Positions 43,889-53,117 of a stretch of DNA of 64,000 bases are shown piece by piece (positions within the stretch are counted from its first letter, which is position 1; every line of letters begins with the position of its first letter). The position numbers and the translations under genes were made by a program. This stretch comes from G963923955 sp963923955 (GTDB taxonomy: Bacteria > Pseudomonadota > Gammaproteobacteria > Eutrophobiales > Eutrophobiaceae), in contig OZ000552.1 of the NCBI GenBank assembly GCA_963923955.1, positions 1,054,001 through 1,118,000 of the forward strand, written 5' to 3'. The notes beneath the pieces are model-generated. The model was not told the origin of the DNA and searched no databases. It saw only the letters and a program-made list of their open reading frames with translations.

Positions 43889-45326
43889 CTCCCGGTTAGC
43901 AGTTACTAATAACAAATCACCAATAACAACGCGCTTTGCCCCCAGCCCGAGCGGCTATCTGCACATAGGCGGGATGCGCACGGCCCTGTTTTCCTGGCTC
44001 TATGCGCGGCATCATCAGGGACAGTTTATCCTGCGCATTGAGGACACAGACAAGGAGCGCTCAAGCCGGGAGGCCATTGAGATCATAGTGGAAGGTCTGC
44101 GCTGGCTGGGCCTGGATTATGACGAAGGGCCGCACTATCAGAGCCGGCGTCTTGCGCATTATAAGGCAGCGATCCAGCAATTACTGGAGCAGGACAAGGC
44201 GTACTATTGTTATTGCAGCAGGCAGGACTTGGATGCGATGCGTAGCGCGGCGATGGCGAGGGGGGAAAAGCCGAAATACAACGGCCGATGTCGGGATAGA
44301 ACCGCGGCCGCGCCTGCGCGGCCACGCCCGGTGGTGCGCTTTAAGAACCCACTGCAAGGGGCGGTCACGGTTGATGATCAGATCCAAGGCCGGGTGGTGT
44401 ATCAGAATGCGGAGCTGGACGACTTGATCATCGCCCGTCCCGATGGCAGCCCTACCTATAATCTCACCGTTGTTGTGGATGATAAGGATATGGGCGTGAG
44501 CCATGTCATCCGCGGCGATGATCACCTGAATAATACGCCGCGCCAGATGAACATCTTTGAGGCCCTGGGTGTGCGCCCCCCGGTCTATGCCCACCTGCCC
44601 CTACTCCTCGGTGCGGACGGCAGGAAGCTGTCAAAACGCAGCGGCGCAGCAAGTGTGCTGGCATATCGGGAAGAGGGATACCTGCCGGAGGCGCTGCTGA
44701 ACTATCTGCTGCGTCTCGGCTGGTCGCATGGCGATCAGGAGATTTTTTCCCGGCAAGAGATGATCGACTTGTTTGATCTTGGCGCAGTGAACAAGTCCGC
44801 CGCCGCCATCAATCCCGATAAACTGCTCTGGCTCAACCAGCATTACCTAAAGACCGGCGATGTGCAAGAGCAGGCGGCCATCCTCGCCGACGCCTTCGAG
44901 AGAGCCGGGCTTGATATTGCCGTGGGGCCTGATATTCGGGAACTGCTACTTGTGCAGAGGGAGCGCTGCAAGACAGTTGCTGAGATTGTGGCGCAGAGCC
45001 GGTGTTTTTATCAGGGCATTGCAGAATTTGATGCGCCGGCGGCGAGGAAACACCTGCGCCCGCTTATCCGGGAACCGCTAGGCAGCCTGCGGGCGGCCTT
45101 GTCGAGTGTTGAAGTCTGGGATAATCCGGGCATCCATGCCGCCATTGCGGCGATTGCAGAGCAGTTTGAGCTGAAGCTGGCCAAGCTGGCGCAGCCACTG
45201 CGCGTCGCGGTAACCGGCGGCGCCGTATCGCCGTCCATCGATGACACGCTGCGCCTGGCCGGCCGGGCCAGGACCTTGGCCGGCATCGACATGGCCTTGG
45301 AATACATCAACAAAAGGGCGGCTTGA
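43881..45326 (+). CDS. gltX: Glutamyl-tRNA synthetase
   Basis: Class I synthetase charging tRNA-Glu; 481 residues with the HIGH-type motif LHIGG in RFAPSPSGYLHIGG, KLSKRSG as the KMSKS loop, and the Cys/His-rich YYCYCS insert. The N-terminus is abnormal: homologues begin about two residues before TRFAPSP, whereas here a 16-residue leader (from MADSRLAVTNN) is encoded by the cassette's right repeat array. No other start lies before TRFAPSP, so translation appears coupled to the preceding gene. tRNA-Ala and tRNA-Glu follow. Confidence 0.95.
   Translation: MADSRLAVTNNKSPITTRFAPSPSGYLHIGGMRTALFSWLYARHHQGQFILRIEDTDKERSSREAIEIIVEGLRWLGLDYDEGPHYQSRRLAHYKAAIQQLLEQDKAYYCYCSRQDLDAMRSAAMARGEKPKYNGRCRDRTAAAPARPRPVVRFKNPLQGAVTVDDQIQGRVVYQNAELDDLIIARPDGSPTYNLTVVVDDKDMGVSHVIRGDDHLNNTPRQMNIFEALGVRPPVYAHLPLLLGADGRKLSKRSGAASVLAYREEGYLPEALLNYLLRLGWSHGDQEIFSRQEMIDLFDLGAVNKSAAAINPDKLLWLNQHYLKTGDVQEQAAILADAFERAGLDIAVGPDIRELLLVQRERCKTVAEIVAQSRCFYQGIAEFDAPAARKHLRPLIREPLGSLRAALSSVEVWDNPGIHAAIAAIAEQFELKLAKLAQPLRVAVTGGAVSPSIDDTLRLAGRARTLAGIDMALEYINKRAA
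43900..43927. repeat. Right heptamer array of the IVP-like cassette (inverted)
   Basis: Four 7-bp units, CAGTTAC, TAATAAC, AAATCAC, CAATAAC, which on the minus strand read as degenerate GTGATTG-type units. It lies inside the first codons of gltX. Confidence 0.7.
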
Positions 45327-45392
45327 CAGCCTGAGAGCGGTGCAGTACGCTCCACCGCCTGTTTTTCAGCTTTCAGGTTTAAGTTGAATCAT

Positions 45393-45468
<76 letters not shown>

Positions 45469-45501
45469 GGCTGCATAGCAGCACAGTATTAGCCGTTGTC
45501 A

Positions 45502-45577
45502 GTCCCCATCGTCTAGAGGCCTAGGACACTGCCCTTTCACGGCGGCAACAGGGGTTCGAATCCCCTTGGGGACGCCA
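45502..45577 (+). tRNA. tRNA-Glu (TTC)
   Basis: 76 bases. The acceptor GTCCCCA pairs with TGGGGAC, the anticodon loop CTTTCAC gives TTC, and the T-arm is AGGGG-TTCGAAT-CCCCT. CCA is encoded. It lies 33 bases after tRNA-Ala and downstream of the synthetase that charges it. Confidence 0.97.
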
Positions 45578-45784
45578 CTATGGTAACGCCCGCCGAGGTG
45601 GCGCTATCCGTGCAGTATGGCCTGATCGTAGCGCTGTTGTGGGCGGCCGGCCTGCCTTCGTGGGCGGGGGGTACAGGCCTTGATTTTACTTCTTATCGGA
45701 GTGCGTTGAAGCGGGAAGATAAGGAATCTGCGCCTGGTCATCCCTCCTCGCGGAAGTGTTCTGTTTCGTCTCCCGCAGAAGAAC

Positions 45785-45862
45785 GTCACTCCTGCCTGCG
45801 AGCAGGGGCGGGAATCCATCAAGCGCGATACAGTGCTGGATTCCCGTTGTCACGGGAATGAC
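45785..45862. repeat. Dispersed palindromic-ended repeat, copy D
   Basis: GTCACTCC at the left and CACGGGAATGAC at the right, with internal GGGAATCCAT and GTGCTGGATTCCCGTTG as in copies A and C. The gap 45578-46029 holds this, copy E and no gene. Confidence 0.75.
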
Positions 45863-45911
45863 GAATAAGAAATCGAGTATCACTCGTCCCCGTATCCAGT
45901 CAGCTTAGCGC

Positions 45912-46004
45912 GTCATTCCTGCGGAAGCAGGAATCTATTGAGCGACACAGCGCTGGACTCTTGGTCAAGCCAGAGCCTGTCCCGCACTTGATACGGGGAA
46001 TGAC
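45912..46004. repeat. Dispersed palindromic-ended repeat, copy E
   Basis: The left arm GTCATTCCTGCGGAAGCAGGAATC matches copy B; the right end GATACGGGGAATGAC matches the ends of the other copies and part of the composite at 49473. Confidence 0.75.
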
Positions 46005-46029
46005 GCGGGGCGGGAAAATGATGGCCGGT

Positions 46030-47030
46030 TTATTGATCTGAACACAGGCGCTGGACTGCCGCGGCCAGCTCGCCGCCTTGCCTTGCCGCGATCAGGTTAT
46101 AGCCCATGCGCGGGTCGGTCTTTATCGCTTCCAATTCTCTTGTCTCGCCTATCCGCCGTATGGCGCCGTATGGCGCCGGCTTCGTCCGGGTAATAGATCT
46201 GGAAGCCTTCCTTCAGGAAATAACTTGTTACTGTTGATCGCCGGTCCGCGCCAAAGTCCTCGTAGAGAAATAGCACGTCCTTCTCTGTCATCGCCCCCCC
46301 CCCCCCGCAGGGCGTCGATTTCGGCACCTTCCACATCCAGCTTGACCACAAAGGCATGCTCTTGCGGGAAGAAATCCTGAATCACGCGCTCCAGAGAGAT
46401 GGTCTTGACCTGGCATTCATACTCAGTCGGCGTGAGCAGGCCTTTGGTATTGACCCGGAATGTTTCGATATGGCCATCGATGATGTGGCGTCCGGCGTGC
46501 TGGCCACCGGCGGTGAAGGCGATCTGCTCATCGCTGTTACGATACACCGCTCTTTGCAAGCACCGAAAGCGGTTGTCGTTCAGGGCTGCATTCTTTTGGA
46601 GTATGGCAAATGCCTGCGGCGATGCCTCAATCGCCAGGCACGGGTGCGCCCCGAATTCCTCACTACTCATGATCGCCGACCAGTAACCATAGTTGGCACC
46701 GCAGTCGATAAAACAAAAGCGACAGGCGGCTATTTGGGCCAGGAACAGCGCCAGGGATTGTTCGTATATTTTATTGCTATGGACAAAATAGCCCCAGTAG
46801 CTATCGTAGCTTGGATAGGCGAAGCGGCTGGTCTTGTTCAGTTTGACGTGCGTGCGGGTCTCTTCACCCTTGAGCAGCGAGGACAAGAGCGCGGCCACGA
46901 TCCCAAGCCCGCGCACCCTTGCCCACGGGGCGATGAGCCGGGTCAACGCCTGCATCACTCGCAGGTGCAGCCCGGGGAAGCGGCCGCCTTCTGCGTGGAT
47001 GTCCGTGTAGCGGATGGGACTCTGGTTCAT
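46030..47030 (-). CDS. FkbM-family methyltransferase, frameshifted at a G13 tract and a 10-bp tandem duplication
   Basis: A SAM-dependent O-methyltransferase probably acting on a surface glycan or lipid. Motif I is FIDCGANYGYW (about 113-123) and the FkbM segment VVKLDVEGAEIDAL follows at about 225. The frame then breaks at thirteen G (46294-46306 on the plus strand). The true continuation, MTEKDVLFLYEDFG, is in the next frame. A second break is a 10-bp tandem duplication (46158-46177); past it the conserved end KTDPRMGYNL runs to TAA at 46030. Removing one G and one 10-bp copy gives exactly 330 codons. As assembled, translation from 47030 instead runs out of frame to 46149. Confidence 0.85.
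46158..46177. repeat. 10-bp tandem duplication inside the FkbM gene
   Basis: GTATGGCGCC occurs twice in direct succession. One copy fits the conserved reading frame; two shift it. Confidence 0.85.
46294..46306. repeat. Poly-C tract of 13 (poly-G in the FkbM coding strand)
   Basis: Homopolymer within the coding sequence after VEGAEIDAL. Lengths of 12 or 15 restore the frame of the conserved C-terminus; 13 does not. Typical of slipped-strand contingency tracts. Confidence 0.9.
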
Positions 47031-47085
47031 ACTTTTGCGTGTTGCATTCTATCGCCCTGCGATAAGGCCGGCAAAATGAAGGATT

Positions 47086-47161
47086 TGGCTCCCCGGGACG
47101 GGCTCGAACCGCCGACCTAGTGATTAACAGTCACCCGCTCTACCGACTGAGCTACCGGGGA
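47086..47161 (-). tRNA. tRNA-Asn (GTT)
   Basis: 76 bases on the minus strand. The acceptor TCCCCGG pairs with CCGGGGA, the anticodon loop CTGTTAA gives GTT, and the T-loop is TTCGAGC. CCA is encoded. It lies between the FkbM gene and uvrB. Confidence 0.97.
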
Positions 47162-47404
47162 TTGGTACAACCTGAAACCCTTGCCTGCCCGCAACCGCCT
47201 CTGCCGCGGCTACCGGCTTGACCGGCAACGGCTCGGCACGCGGCGGGAAAAAGCCCTCTTACGTGTCTCTTTTTCTTCCGCCGCGCCCAACTGCGCCGTC
47301 CAAGCATGCAAGGGCAGGGGCATGTTACCCGCGCCGCCCGCTGCGGTCAATCCTTTGTCGCACAGCCCTGCCAATCCCGGCCTTCTGTATTATACTGACC
47401 CGCT

Positions 47405-49429
47405 ATGTCCGATCACTTCCACTTGCGCGCCGCCTATCCGCCGCAGGGCGATCAGCCCGCGGCCATCCGCGGCCTGTATGCCGGCTTGCAGGATGGTCTG
47501 GCGCACCAGTCGCTCCTGGGCGTGACCGGCTCCGGCAAGACCTTTACCATCGCCAATGTCATCGAAAAAGTACAACGGCCGGCCATGATCCTGGCGCCGA
47601 ACAAGACCCTGGCGGCGCAGCTCTATGGCGAGATGAAGGAGTATTTTCCCAACAATGCGGTGGAGTATTTCGTCTCCTATTACGATTATTACCAGCCCGA
47701 GGCCTATGTCCCCGCCTCGGACACCTACATCGAGAAGGATTCTTCCGTCAACGAGCACATCGAACAGATGCGCTTATCCGCCACCAAGGCGCTGCTGGAG
47801 CGCCAGGATACCATCATCGTGGCCACGGTCTCGGCGATTTATGGCTTAGGCGACCCGCAGTCCTACCTGAAGATGGTGCTGCACCTGGATCGCGGCGACC
47901 GCTACGATCAACGTGCCATTTTGCGGCGGCTGGCGGCGATGCAATACACCCGTAATGAGGTGGAGTTGCATCGCGCCACCTACCGCGTCCGGGGCGACAG
48001 CATCGACATCTTCCCGGCCGAATCCGAGCGCGCGGCGGTGCGGGTGGCGCTGTTTGATGATGAGATCGAATCCTTATCGCTGTTTGATCCGCTGACTGGT
48101 GAGGTGCTGCGCCGCCTGCCCCGCATCACCATCCATCCCAAGACGCATTATGTGACTGAGCGCCAGATCGTCCTGGATGCGATCGAGGCGATCAAGGAGG
48201 AGTTGCAGCAGCGGCTTGGGCAATTCAAGGCCGCGAACAAGCTGGTGGAGATGCAGCGCCTGGAGCAGCGCACCCGCTTTGATATCGAGATGATGATGGA
48301 GATCGGCTATTGCACCGGCGTTGAGAATTATTCCCGGCACTTATCCGGGCGCGCACCAGGCGAGCCGCCGCCGACGCTGTTTGATTACCTGCCGCGCGAT
48401 GCGCTGCTGATCGTGGACGAGAGCCATGTGACCATCCCCCAACTGGGCGGTATGTACCGCGGCGATCGCTCGCGCAAGGAAAACCTGGTCGAATACGGCT
48501 TTCGCCTGCCCTGCGCCCTGGACAATCGCCCCCTGCGTTTTGATGAGTTCGAGCGCCTGGCGCCGCAAACGATCTACGTCTCCGCCACGCCTGGGCCCTA
48601 TGAGCGTGAGCATTCCGATCAGATCGTAGAACAACTCGTCCGCCCGACCGGCCTGGTCGATCCGGTCGTCGAGGTGCGCCCGGTGGCCAGCCAGGTCGAT
48701 GATCTCCTATCGGAAATTCACCTGCGCGTCGCCCAGGATGAGCGGGTGCTGGTGACCACCTTGACCAAGCGCATGGCGGAGGATTTAACCGATTATCTGG
48801 CCGAGCATGAGGTAAAGGTGCGCTACCTGCATTCGGATATCGACACCGTGGAGCGAGTCGAGATTATCCGCGATCTGCGCCTGGGCGAGTTTGACGTGCT
48901 GGTCGGCATCAACCTTTTGCGCGAGGGCCTGGACATGCCGGAGGTCTCGCTGGTGGCCATTTTGGATGCCGACAAAGAAGGCTTCCTGCGCTCAGAAACC
49001 ACGCTGATCCAGACCATCGGTCGCGCCGCCCGCAACATCAACGCCGCGGCGATCATGTATGGCGATGCGATCACCGGCTCCATGCAAAGGGCGATTTCCG
49101 AGACCGAGCGCCGCCGAAAAAAACAACAGGCATTCAACCGCCGCCACGGCATTACGCCAAAAGGGATCAGCAAGGCCATCACCGATATTCTGGAGAGCGC
49201 CAGCGAAGAGGGCAAGGGGCGCCGGCGCAAGCTGGCAAAGGTTGCCGAGGACAGCAGCCCCTATGCGCATATGTCGGCGGAAATGCTCATGCAAAAGATG
49301 AAACAACTCGAAGAGCAGATGTACCAACACGCCAGAGACCTTGAGTTCGAAGAGGCCGCACACCTGCGTGATGAGATCAAACGTATCCAGGAAAGCGGCC
49401 TTGGCCTGCCCGAAATACGGGCGGGTTGA
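47405..49429 (+). CDS. uvrB: Excinuclease ABC subunit B
   Basis: DNA-damage verification helicase of nucleotide excision repair. 674 residues: Walker A GVTGSGKTFT (about 39-48), the damage-probing beta-hairpin region YYDYYQPEAYVP (about 95-106), helicase motif II VDESH, the motif VI region QTIGRAARN, and the C-terminal UVR domain (about 625-660) that contacts UvrC. Normal length and no defects. The 243 bases upstream to the tRNA-Asn contain nothing recognisable. Confidence 0.97.
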   Translation: MSDHFHLRAAYPPQGDQPAAIRGLYAGLQDGLAHQSLLGVTGSGKTFTIANVIEKVQRPAMILAPNKTLAAQLYGEMKEYFPNNAVEYFVSYYDYYQPEAYVPASDTYIEKDSSVNEHIEQMRLSATKALLERQDTIIVATVSAIYGLGDPQSYLKMVLHLDRGDRYDQRAILRRLAAMQYTRNEVELHRATYRVRGDSIDIFPAESERAAVRVALFDDEIESLSLFDPLTGEVLRRLPRITIHPKTHYVTERQIVLDAIEAIKEELQQRLGQFKAANKLVEMQRLEQRTRFDIEMMMEIGYCTGVENYSRHLSGRAPGEPPPTLFDYLPRDALLIVDESHVTIPQLGGMYRGDRSRKENLVEYGFRLPCALDNRPLRFDEFERLAPQTIYVSATPGPYEREHSDQIVEQLVRPTGLVDPVVEVRPVASQVDDLLSEIHLRVAQDERVLVTTLTKRMAEDLTDYLAEHEVKVRYLHSDIDTVERVEIIRDLRLGEFDVLVGINLLREGLDMPEVSLVAILDADKEGFLRSETTLIQTIGRAARNINAAAIMYGDAITGSMQRAISETERRRKKQQAFNRRHGITPKGISKAITDILESASEEGKGRRRKLAKVAEDSSPYAHMSAEMLMQKMKQLEEQMYQHARDLEFEEAAHLRDEIKRIQESGLGLPEIRAG

Positions 49430-49472
49430 GGTTTGTAAATTGTAGCGGGGAACATCCTGCCGCGAAATTCAT

Positions 49473-49573
49473 AGATTCCCGCTTCCGCAGGAATAGCCTG
49501 CCCCGTACTTGATACGGGGACGAACAAGACAACGTCATAATCAGATCGTCATGCCGTGCCTGACACGGCATCC
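49473..49573. repeat. Composite of dispersed-repeat arms between uvrB and maeB
   Basis: Contains AGATTCCCGCTTCCGCAGGAAT, CCCCGTACTTGATACGGGG (shared with copy E) and GTCATGCCGTGCC-n-GGCATCC, each a small hairpin. The 348-base gap 49430-49777 has no other feature. Confidence 0.6.
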
Positions 49574-49777
49574 AGTTATAAACAAGTCGCCTTCGGCGAC
49601 ACCTTCTCAACCTTCCTGTCCGCCACAGCAGCCGTATGCCGCAGGTGCCAGGGATGCGCAGGGGCGGCAGCGGCGATTATCCCTGTAATCGTCCGGCAAA
49701 ATCGGCGTATCATAGCCGCCTGTAGATAAAACTTTGGCACTTCGCCTGTTGGGAGAGAGGGCAGGGTCGGGAGGGGA

Positions 49778-52087
49778 ATGATGAAAGAGGAACTCAAAGA
49801 AAGCGCACTTGCCTATCACCGCAGCGAACCCGCCGGCAAGCTGGAGATCCGCGCCACCAAGCCGCTCGCCAACCAATATGATCTGGCCCTGGCCTACTCG
49901 CCCGGGGTCGCCAGCGCCTGTGAGCAAATCGCCGCCGAGCCAAACGAGGCCGCCTATGTGACCGGCCGCGGCAATCTGGTCGCGGTCATCAGTAATGGCA
50001 CGGCGGTGCTGGGTCTGGGCAATATCGGGCCGCTGGCGGCAAAGCCGGTGATGGAAGGCAAGGCGGTGTTGTTCAAAAAGTTCTCCGGCGTGAATGTCTT
50101 TGATCTGGAGATAGAGGAAAGCGATCCGGAGCGCTTAGTTGAGATCATCGCCAGCCTGGAGCCGAGCTTCGGCGGCATTAACTTGGAAGACATCAAGGCG
50201 CCGGAGTGTTTCATCGTCGAGCAGAAGCTGCAAGAACGCCTGAACATCCCGGTCTTCCATGACGATCAGCACGGCACGGCGATCATCGTCGGCGCAGCCA
50301 TCCTCAACGGCCTGCGCCTGGTCGATAAAGACATCGCCGAGGTCAAGCTGGTCACCTCCGGTGCCGGGGCGGCTGCGCTGGCCTGTCTGCAGCTGCTGTG
50401 CACGATGGGTCTGCGGCGGGAGAATATCTTTGTCACCGACATCGCCGGGGTCTTGTACCGGGGGCGGGAAGAGGAGATGGATCCGTATAAGGCCGTCTAT
50501 GCCCGCGAGACCGCGGCGCGCACTCTGGCCGAGGTGCTGGAAGGTGCCGATGTCTTCCTGGGGCTTTCAGCACCGCAGGTGCTGGCGCCGGAGATGCTGA
50601 CGGGCATGGCCAAAGCGCCGCTGATCCTGGCGCTGGCCAACCCGACCCCGGAGATCCTGCCGGAAGAGGCCAAGGCGGTGCGCCCGGATGCCATCATCGC
50701 CACCGGCCGCTCTGATTATCCCAATCAGGTCAACAACGTTTTGTGTTTTCCCTATATCTTTCGCGGCGCCTTAGATGTCGGCGCCACCGGCATCAACGAG
50801 GCGATGAAGCTGGCCTGTGTCCAGGCAATCGCCGATCTGGCGCTGGCCGAGACCTCCGAGATCGTTGCCCAGGCCTACGGCGGGGCGAGCCTGAAGTTCG
50901 GGCCTGAGTACCTAATCCCCAAGCCCTTTGACCCGCGCCTGCTGGTGCGAGTCACCCCGGCGGTGGCGAAGGCGGCGATGGAGAGCGGGGTCGCCACCCG
51001 CCCGATTGAAGACTTCAAGGTCTATCGGCAAAAGCTCATCCAATTCGTCTTTCAGACCGGCTTTTTGATGAAGCCCATCTTTGAGCAGGCCAAGCAGGAA
51101 AAGAAACGCATTGTCTATGCAGAAGGCGAGGAGCCGCGCATCTTGCAGGCCGCCCAGCAGGTCATCGAAGACGGCATCGCCAGCCCGATCCTGATAGGCC
51201 GGCCGCAGGTCATCCAGGACAGATTGGATGAGTTGAATATACCGTTGCAAGCCGGGGAAGATTTTGAGATCGTCAATCCGCAGCAGGATGAGCGCTATGA
51301 TGATTACTGGAAGCTGTATCACGAACTGATGGGGCGCAAGGGCGTGTCAACGGCGGACGCCAAGACCGTGGTGCGCACCCAGAGCACGGTGATTGCTGCG
51401 CTAATGCTGAAACACGGCGCGGCCGATGCCATGCTCTGCGGCACTGTCGGCCGTTTCAACGGGCATCTGCAAGCTGTGCAAGACATCATCGGCAAGGCCG
51501 CCGGCGTGCAGGATTTTTCCACCCTGATCGCCCTGGTGCTGCCCAGCGGCACCTTCTTCGTCTGCGATACGCATGTGATTGCCAGCCCCACCGCCGAGAA
51601 CATCGCCGAGATGACCCTGCTGGCGGCGGAGAGCATCAAGCGCTTCGGCATCAAGCCGCGCGTTGCTCTGCTGTCACATTCCAACTTCGGCAGCCGCAAC
51701 AACCCCTCATCGGAAAAGATGCGCGCGGCCTTAGGGCTGTTGCGCGCACGCGATCCGTACCTGGCCGTGGAAGGGGAGATGCACGCCGATGCCGCCCTGT
51801 CGGAAGAGATTCGCAACCAGTCCTTCCCGAACTCGCGGCTGCGCGGCCGGGCCAACATGTTCATCATGCCGAACATGGATGCGGCCAATATCGCCTATAA
51901 CCTGCTGCGCATGCTGGGCGGCGGGGTGTCCATCGGCCCCATGCTCATCGGCGCGGCGCAACCGGCGCACATCGTAACCCGGGCAGTCACCGTGCGCGGC
52001 CTGGTCAACATGAGCGCCCTGGCCGTGGTCGAGGCGCAAGAGCAAGCGGCGCGGGAGCAGGCGGCTGATGATGCCCCGGCGCAATGA
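49778..52087 (+). CDS. maeB: NADP-dependent malic enzyme with phosphotransacetylase-like domain
   Basis: Decarboxylates malate to pyruvate with NADPH formation. 769 residues: malic-enzyme domain (about 1-425; YSPGVA, GNLVAVISNGTAVLG, FHDDQHGTAI metal site and the NAD(P)-binding VTSGAGAAALA) followed by a PTA-like domain (about 430-755), which in homologues is regulatory, responding to acetyl-CoA. GGGAGGGG precedes the tandem ATGs at 49778 and 49781. Confidence 0.96.
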   Translation: MMKEELKESALAYHRSEPAGKLEIRATKPLANQYDLALAYSPGVASACEQIAAEPNEAAYVTGRGNLVAVISNGTAVLGLGNIGPLAAKPVMEGKAVLFKKFSGVNVFDLEIEESDPERLVEIIASLEPSFGGINLEDIKAPECFIVEQKLQERLNIPVFHDDQHGTAIIVGAAILNGLRLVDKDIAEVKLVTSGAGAAALACLQLLCTMGLRRENIFVTDIAGVLYRGREEEMDPYKAVYARETAARTLAEVLEGADVFLGLSAPQVLAPEMLTGMAKAPLILALANPTPEILPEEAKAVRPDAIIATGRSDYPNQVNNVLCFPYIFRGALDVGATGINEAMKLACVQAIADLALAETSEIVAQAYGGASLKFGPEYLIPKPFDPRLLVRVTPAVAKAAMESGVATRPIEDFKVYRQKLIQFVFQTGFLMKPIFEQAKQEKKRIVYAEGEEPRILQAAQQVIEDGIASPILIGRPQVIQDRLDELNIPLQAGEDFEIVNPQQDERYDDYWKLYHELMGRKGVSTADAKTVVRTQSTVIAALMLKHGAADAMLCGTVGRFNGHLQAVQDIIGKAAGVQDFSTLIALVLPSGTFFVCDTHVIASPTAENIAEMTLLAAESIKRFGIKPRVALLSHSNFGSRNNPSSEKMRAALGLLRARDPYLAVEGEMHADAALSEEIRNQSFPNSRLRGRANMFIMPNMDAANIAYNLLRMLGGGVSIGPMLIGAAQPAHIVTRAVTVRGLVNMSALAVVEAQEQAAREQAADDAPAQ

Positions 52088-52322
52088 CAAGCCGGCCGTA
52101 GCGTGTTATGTTATGCGGGCTTGGCTTTCATTTCTTTACAGTCTTAAGAGCCTGAACAAATTAACGACTTTAGCAACACACAGCCGATACCGATGAACAA
52201 GCCTCCCCGTAAGAACAGCGACTCTTCTCGCCCTGAAGAAACCGGGCAAAACCGATGCATCAAGCAAGCCGCCGACGCGCAAGAAGTACGCGGCGGCTTA
52301 TCAGCAGCCGAAAATAATTTCA

Positions 52323-52342
52323 CCCCCCCCCCCCCCCCCCCC
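52323..52342. repeat. Poly-C tract of 20 upstream of the sulfotransferase
   Basis: Twenty consecutive C. The 43-codon frame opening at ATG 52193 enters the tract; with 19 or 22 C it would continue in frame into the sulfotransferase, with 20 it ends at a stop near 52403. Confidence 0.92.
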
Positions 52343-52358
52343 GCAGCGACCGGGGGCG

Positions 52359-53117
52359 ATGAAGCTGATCTCAAGGGGGCTGCGCTATCTGTTTCATGTG
52401 GCTAAAAATGAGCCCAGAGACTGGAAATTCGGCAGAACTCGGGTGCTGCACTTTGCACAAGATCGCCTGGTGTTTATCAACATCCCTAAAACCGGCACCA
52501 CCAGCATGAGACGTGTCCTGGCCGGCAAGTATCTGCAGGAGGCTCCCGAAGACCCATCACTGGCACTGCGCGCATGGTGGGTCAGAAAAAGCGCGCAGCC
52601 GAGACTGCTAAACAGAGATGATATATTCTCCTTCGCTGTGGTCAGAAATCCCTATCAGCGCCTGGTCTCGCTCTATACGCCCGGCTATCGACCTTGGTAC
52701 CATATCAAATCAGCGTTTTACTTCCTGTGGGACAGACTCAAATACGGGTTACGGCAGCGGGCAAACTATGATCGCAGCTTTGTTCGTTTTGCCACGCTCG
52801 TCTGCTCAATCAAAGATGAGGCATCAGACGCTCATTTCAAAGGCCAGTCCGCGCAGCTGTTGTACGATGGAAAAATCGTTGCTACGAAGATTCTCAAGTT
52901 TGAAAACTTGCAGGACGACTTTGAACCCATCCGCGCGCGTTATGAGCTTTCGCCGCTGCCGAAACTCAACACCTCGGTGGGCAAGAAGAACTACTACGAC
53001 TATTACGATGAGGCGCTGGCCGAGCGCGTGTATCAACGCTACCAACGCGACTTTGAGCTTTGGTATCCCAATGCCCGCGCGGAATTGATGGCGTATCTGG
53101 ATGGCAAGGGCGAGTGA
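52359..53117 (+). CDS. Sulfotransferase (family 2-like), candidate phase-variable
   Basis: Transfers sulfate from PAPS, probably to a surface glycan. The PAPS 5'-phosphosulfate loop is FINIPKTGTTSMRR and the 3'-phosphate motif is VVRNPYQRLVSLY; the length from ATG 52359 is 252 residues. Upstream, the frame from ATG 52193 runs through the C20 tract. Shortening the tract by one base joins the two frames exactly (307 residues, joining through PPPPPPQRPGAMKL). Translation from 52359 is possible in any tract state but is preceded only by a weak GGGGG. asnB follows after 119 bases. Confidence 0.88.
   Translation: MKLISRGLRYLFHVAKNEPRDWKFGRTRVLHFAQDRLVFINIPKTGTTSMRRVLAGKYLQEAPEDPSLALRAWWVRKSAQPRLLNRDDIFSFAVVRNPYQRLVSLYTPGYRPWYHIKSAFYFLWDRLKYGLRQRANYDRSFVRFATLVCSIKDEASDAHFKGQSAQLLYDGKIVATKILKFENLQDDFEPIRARYELSPLPKLNTSVGKKNYYDYYDEALAERVYQRYQRDFELWYPNARAELMAYLDGKGE

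Noticed and set aside
45580..45861. 93-codon plus-strand frame after tRNA-Glu
   Set aside because: Its second half is a translation of the dispersed repeat at 45785 and the first half has no protein-like signal or ribosome-binding site.
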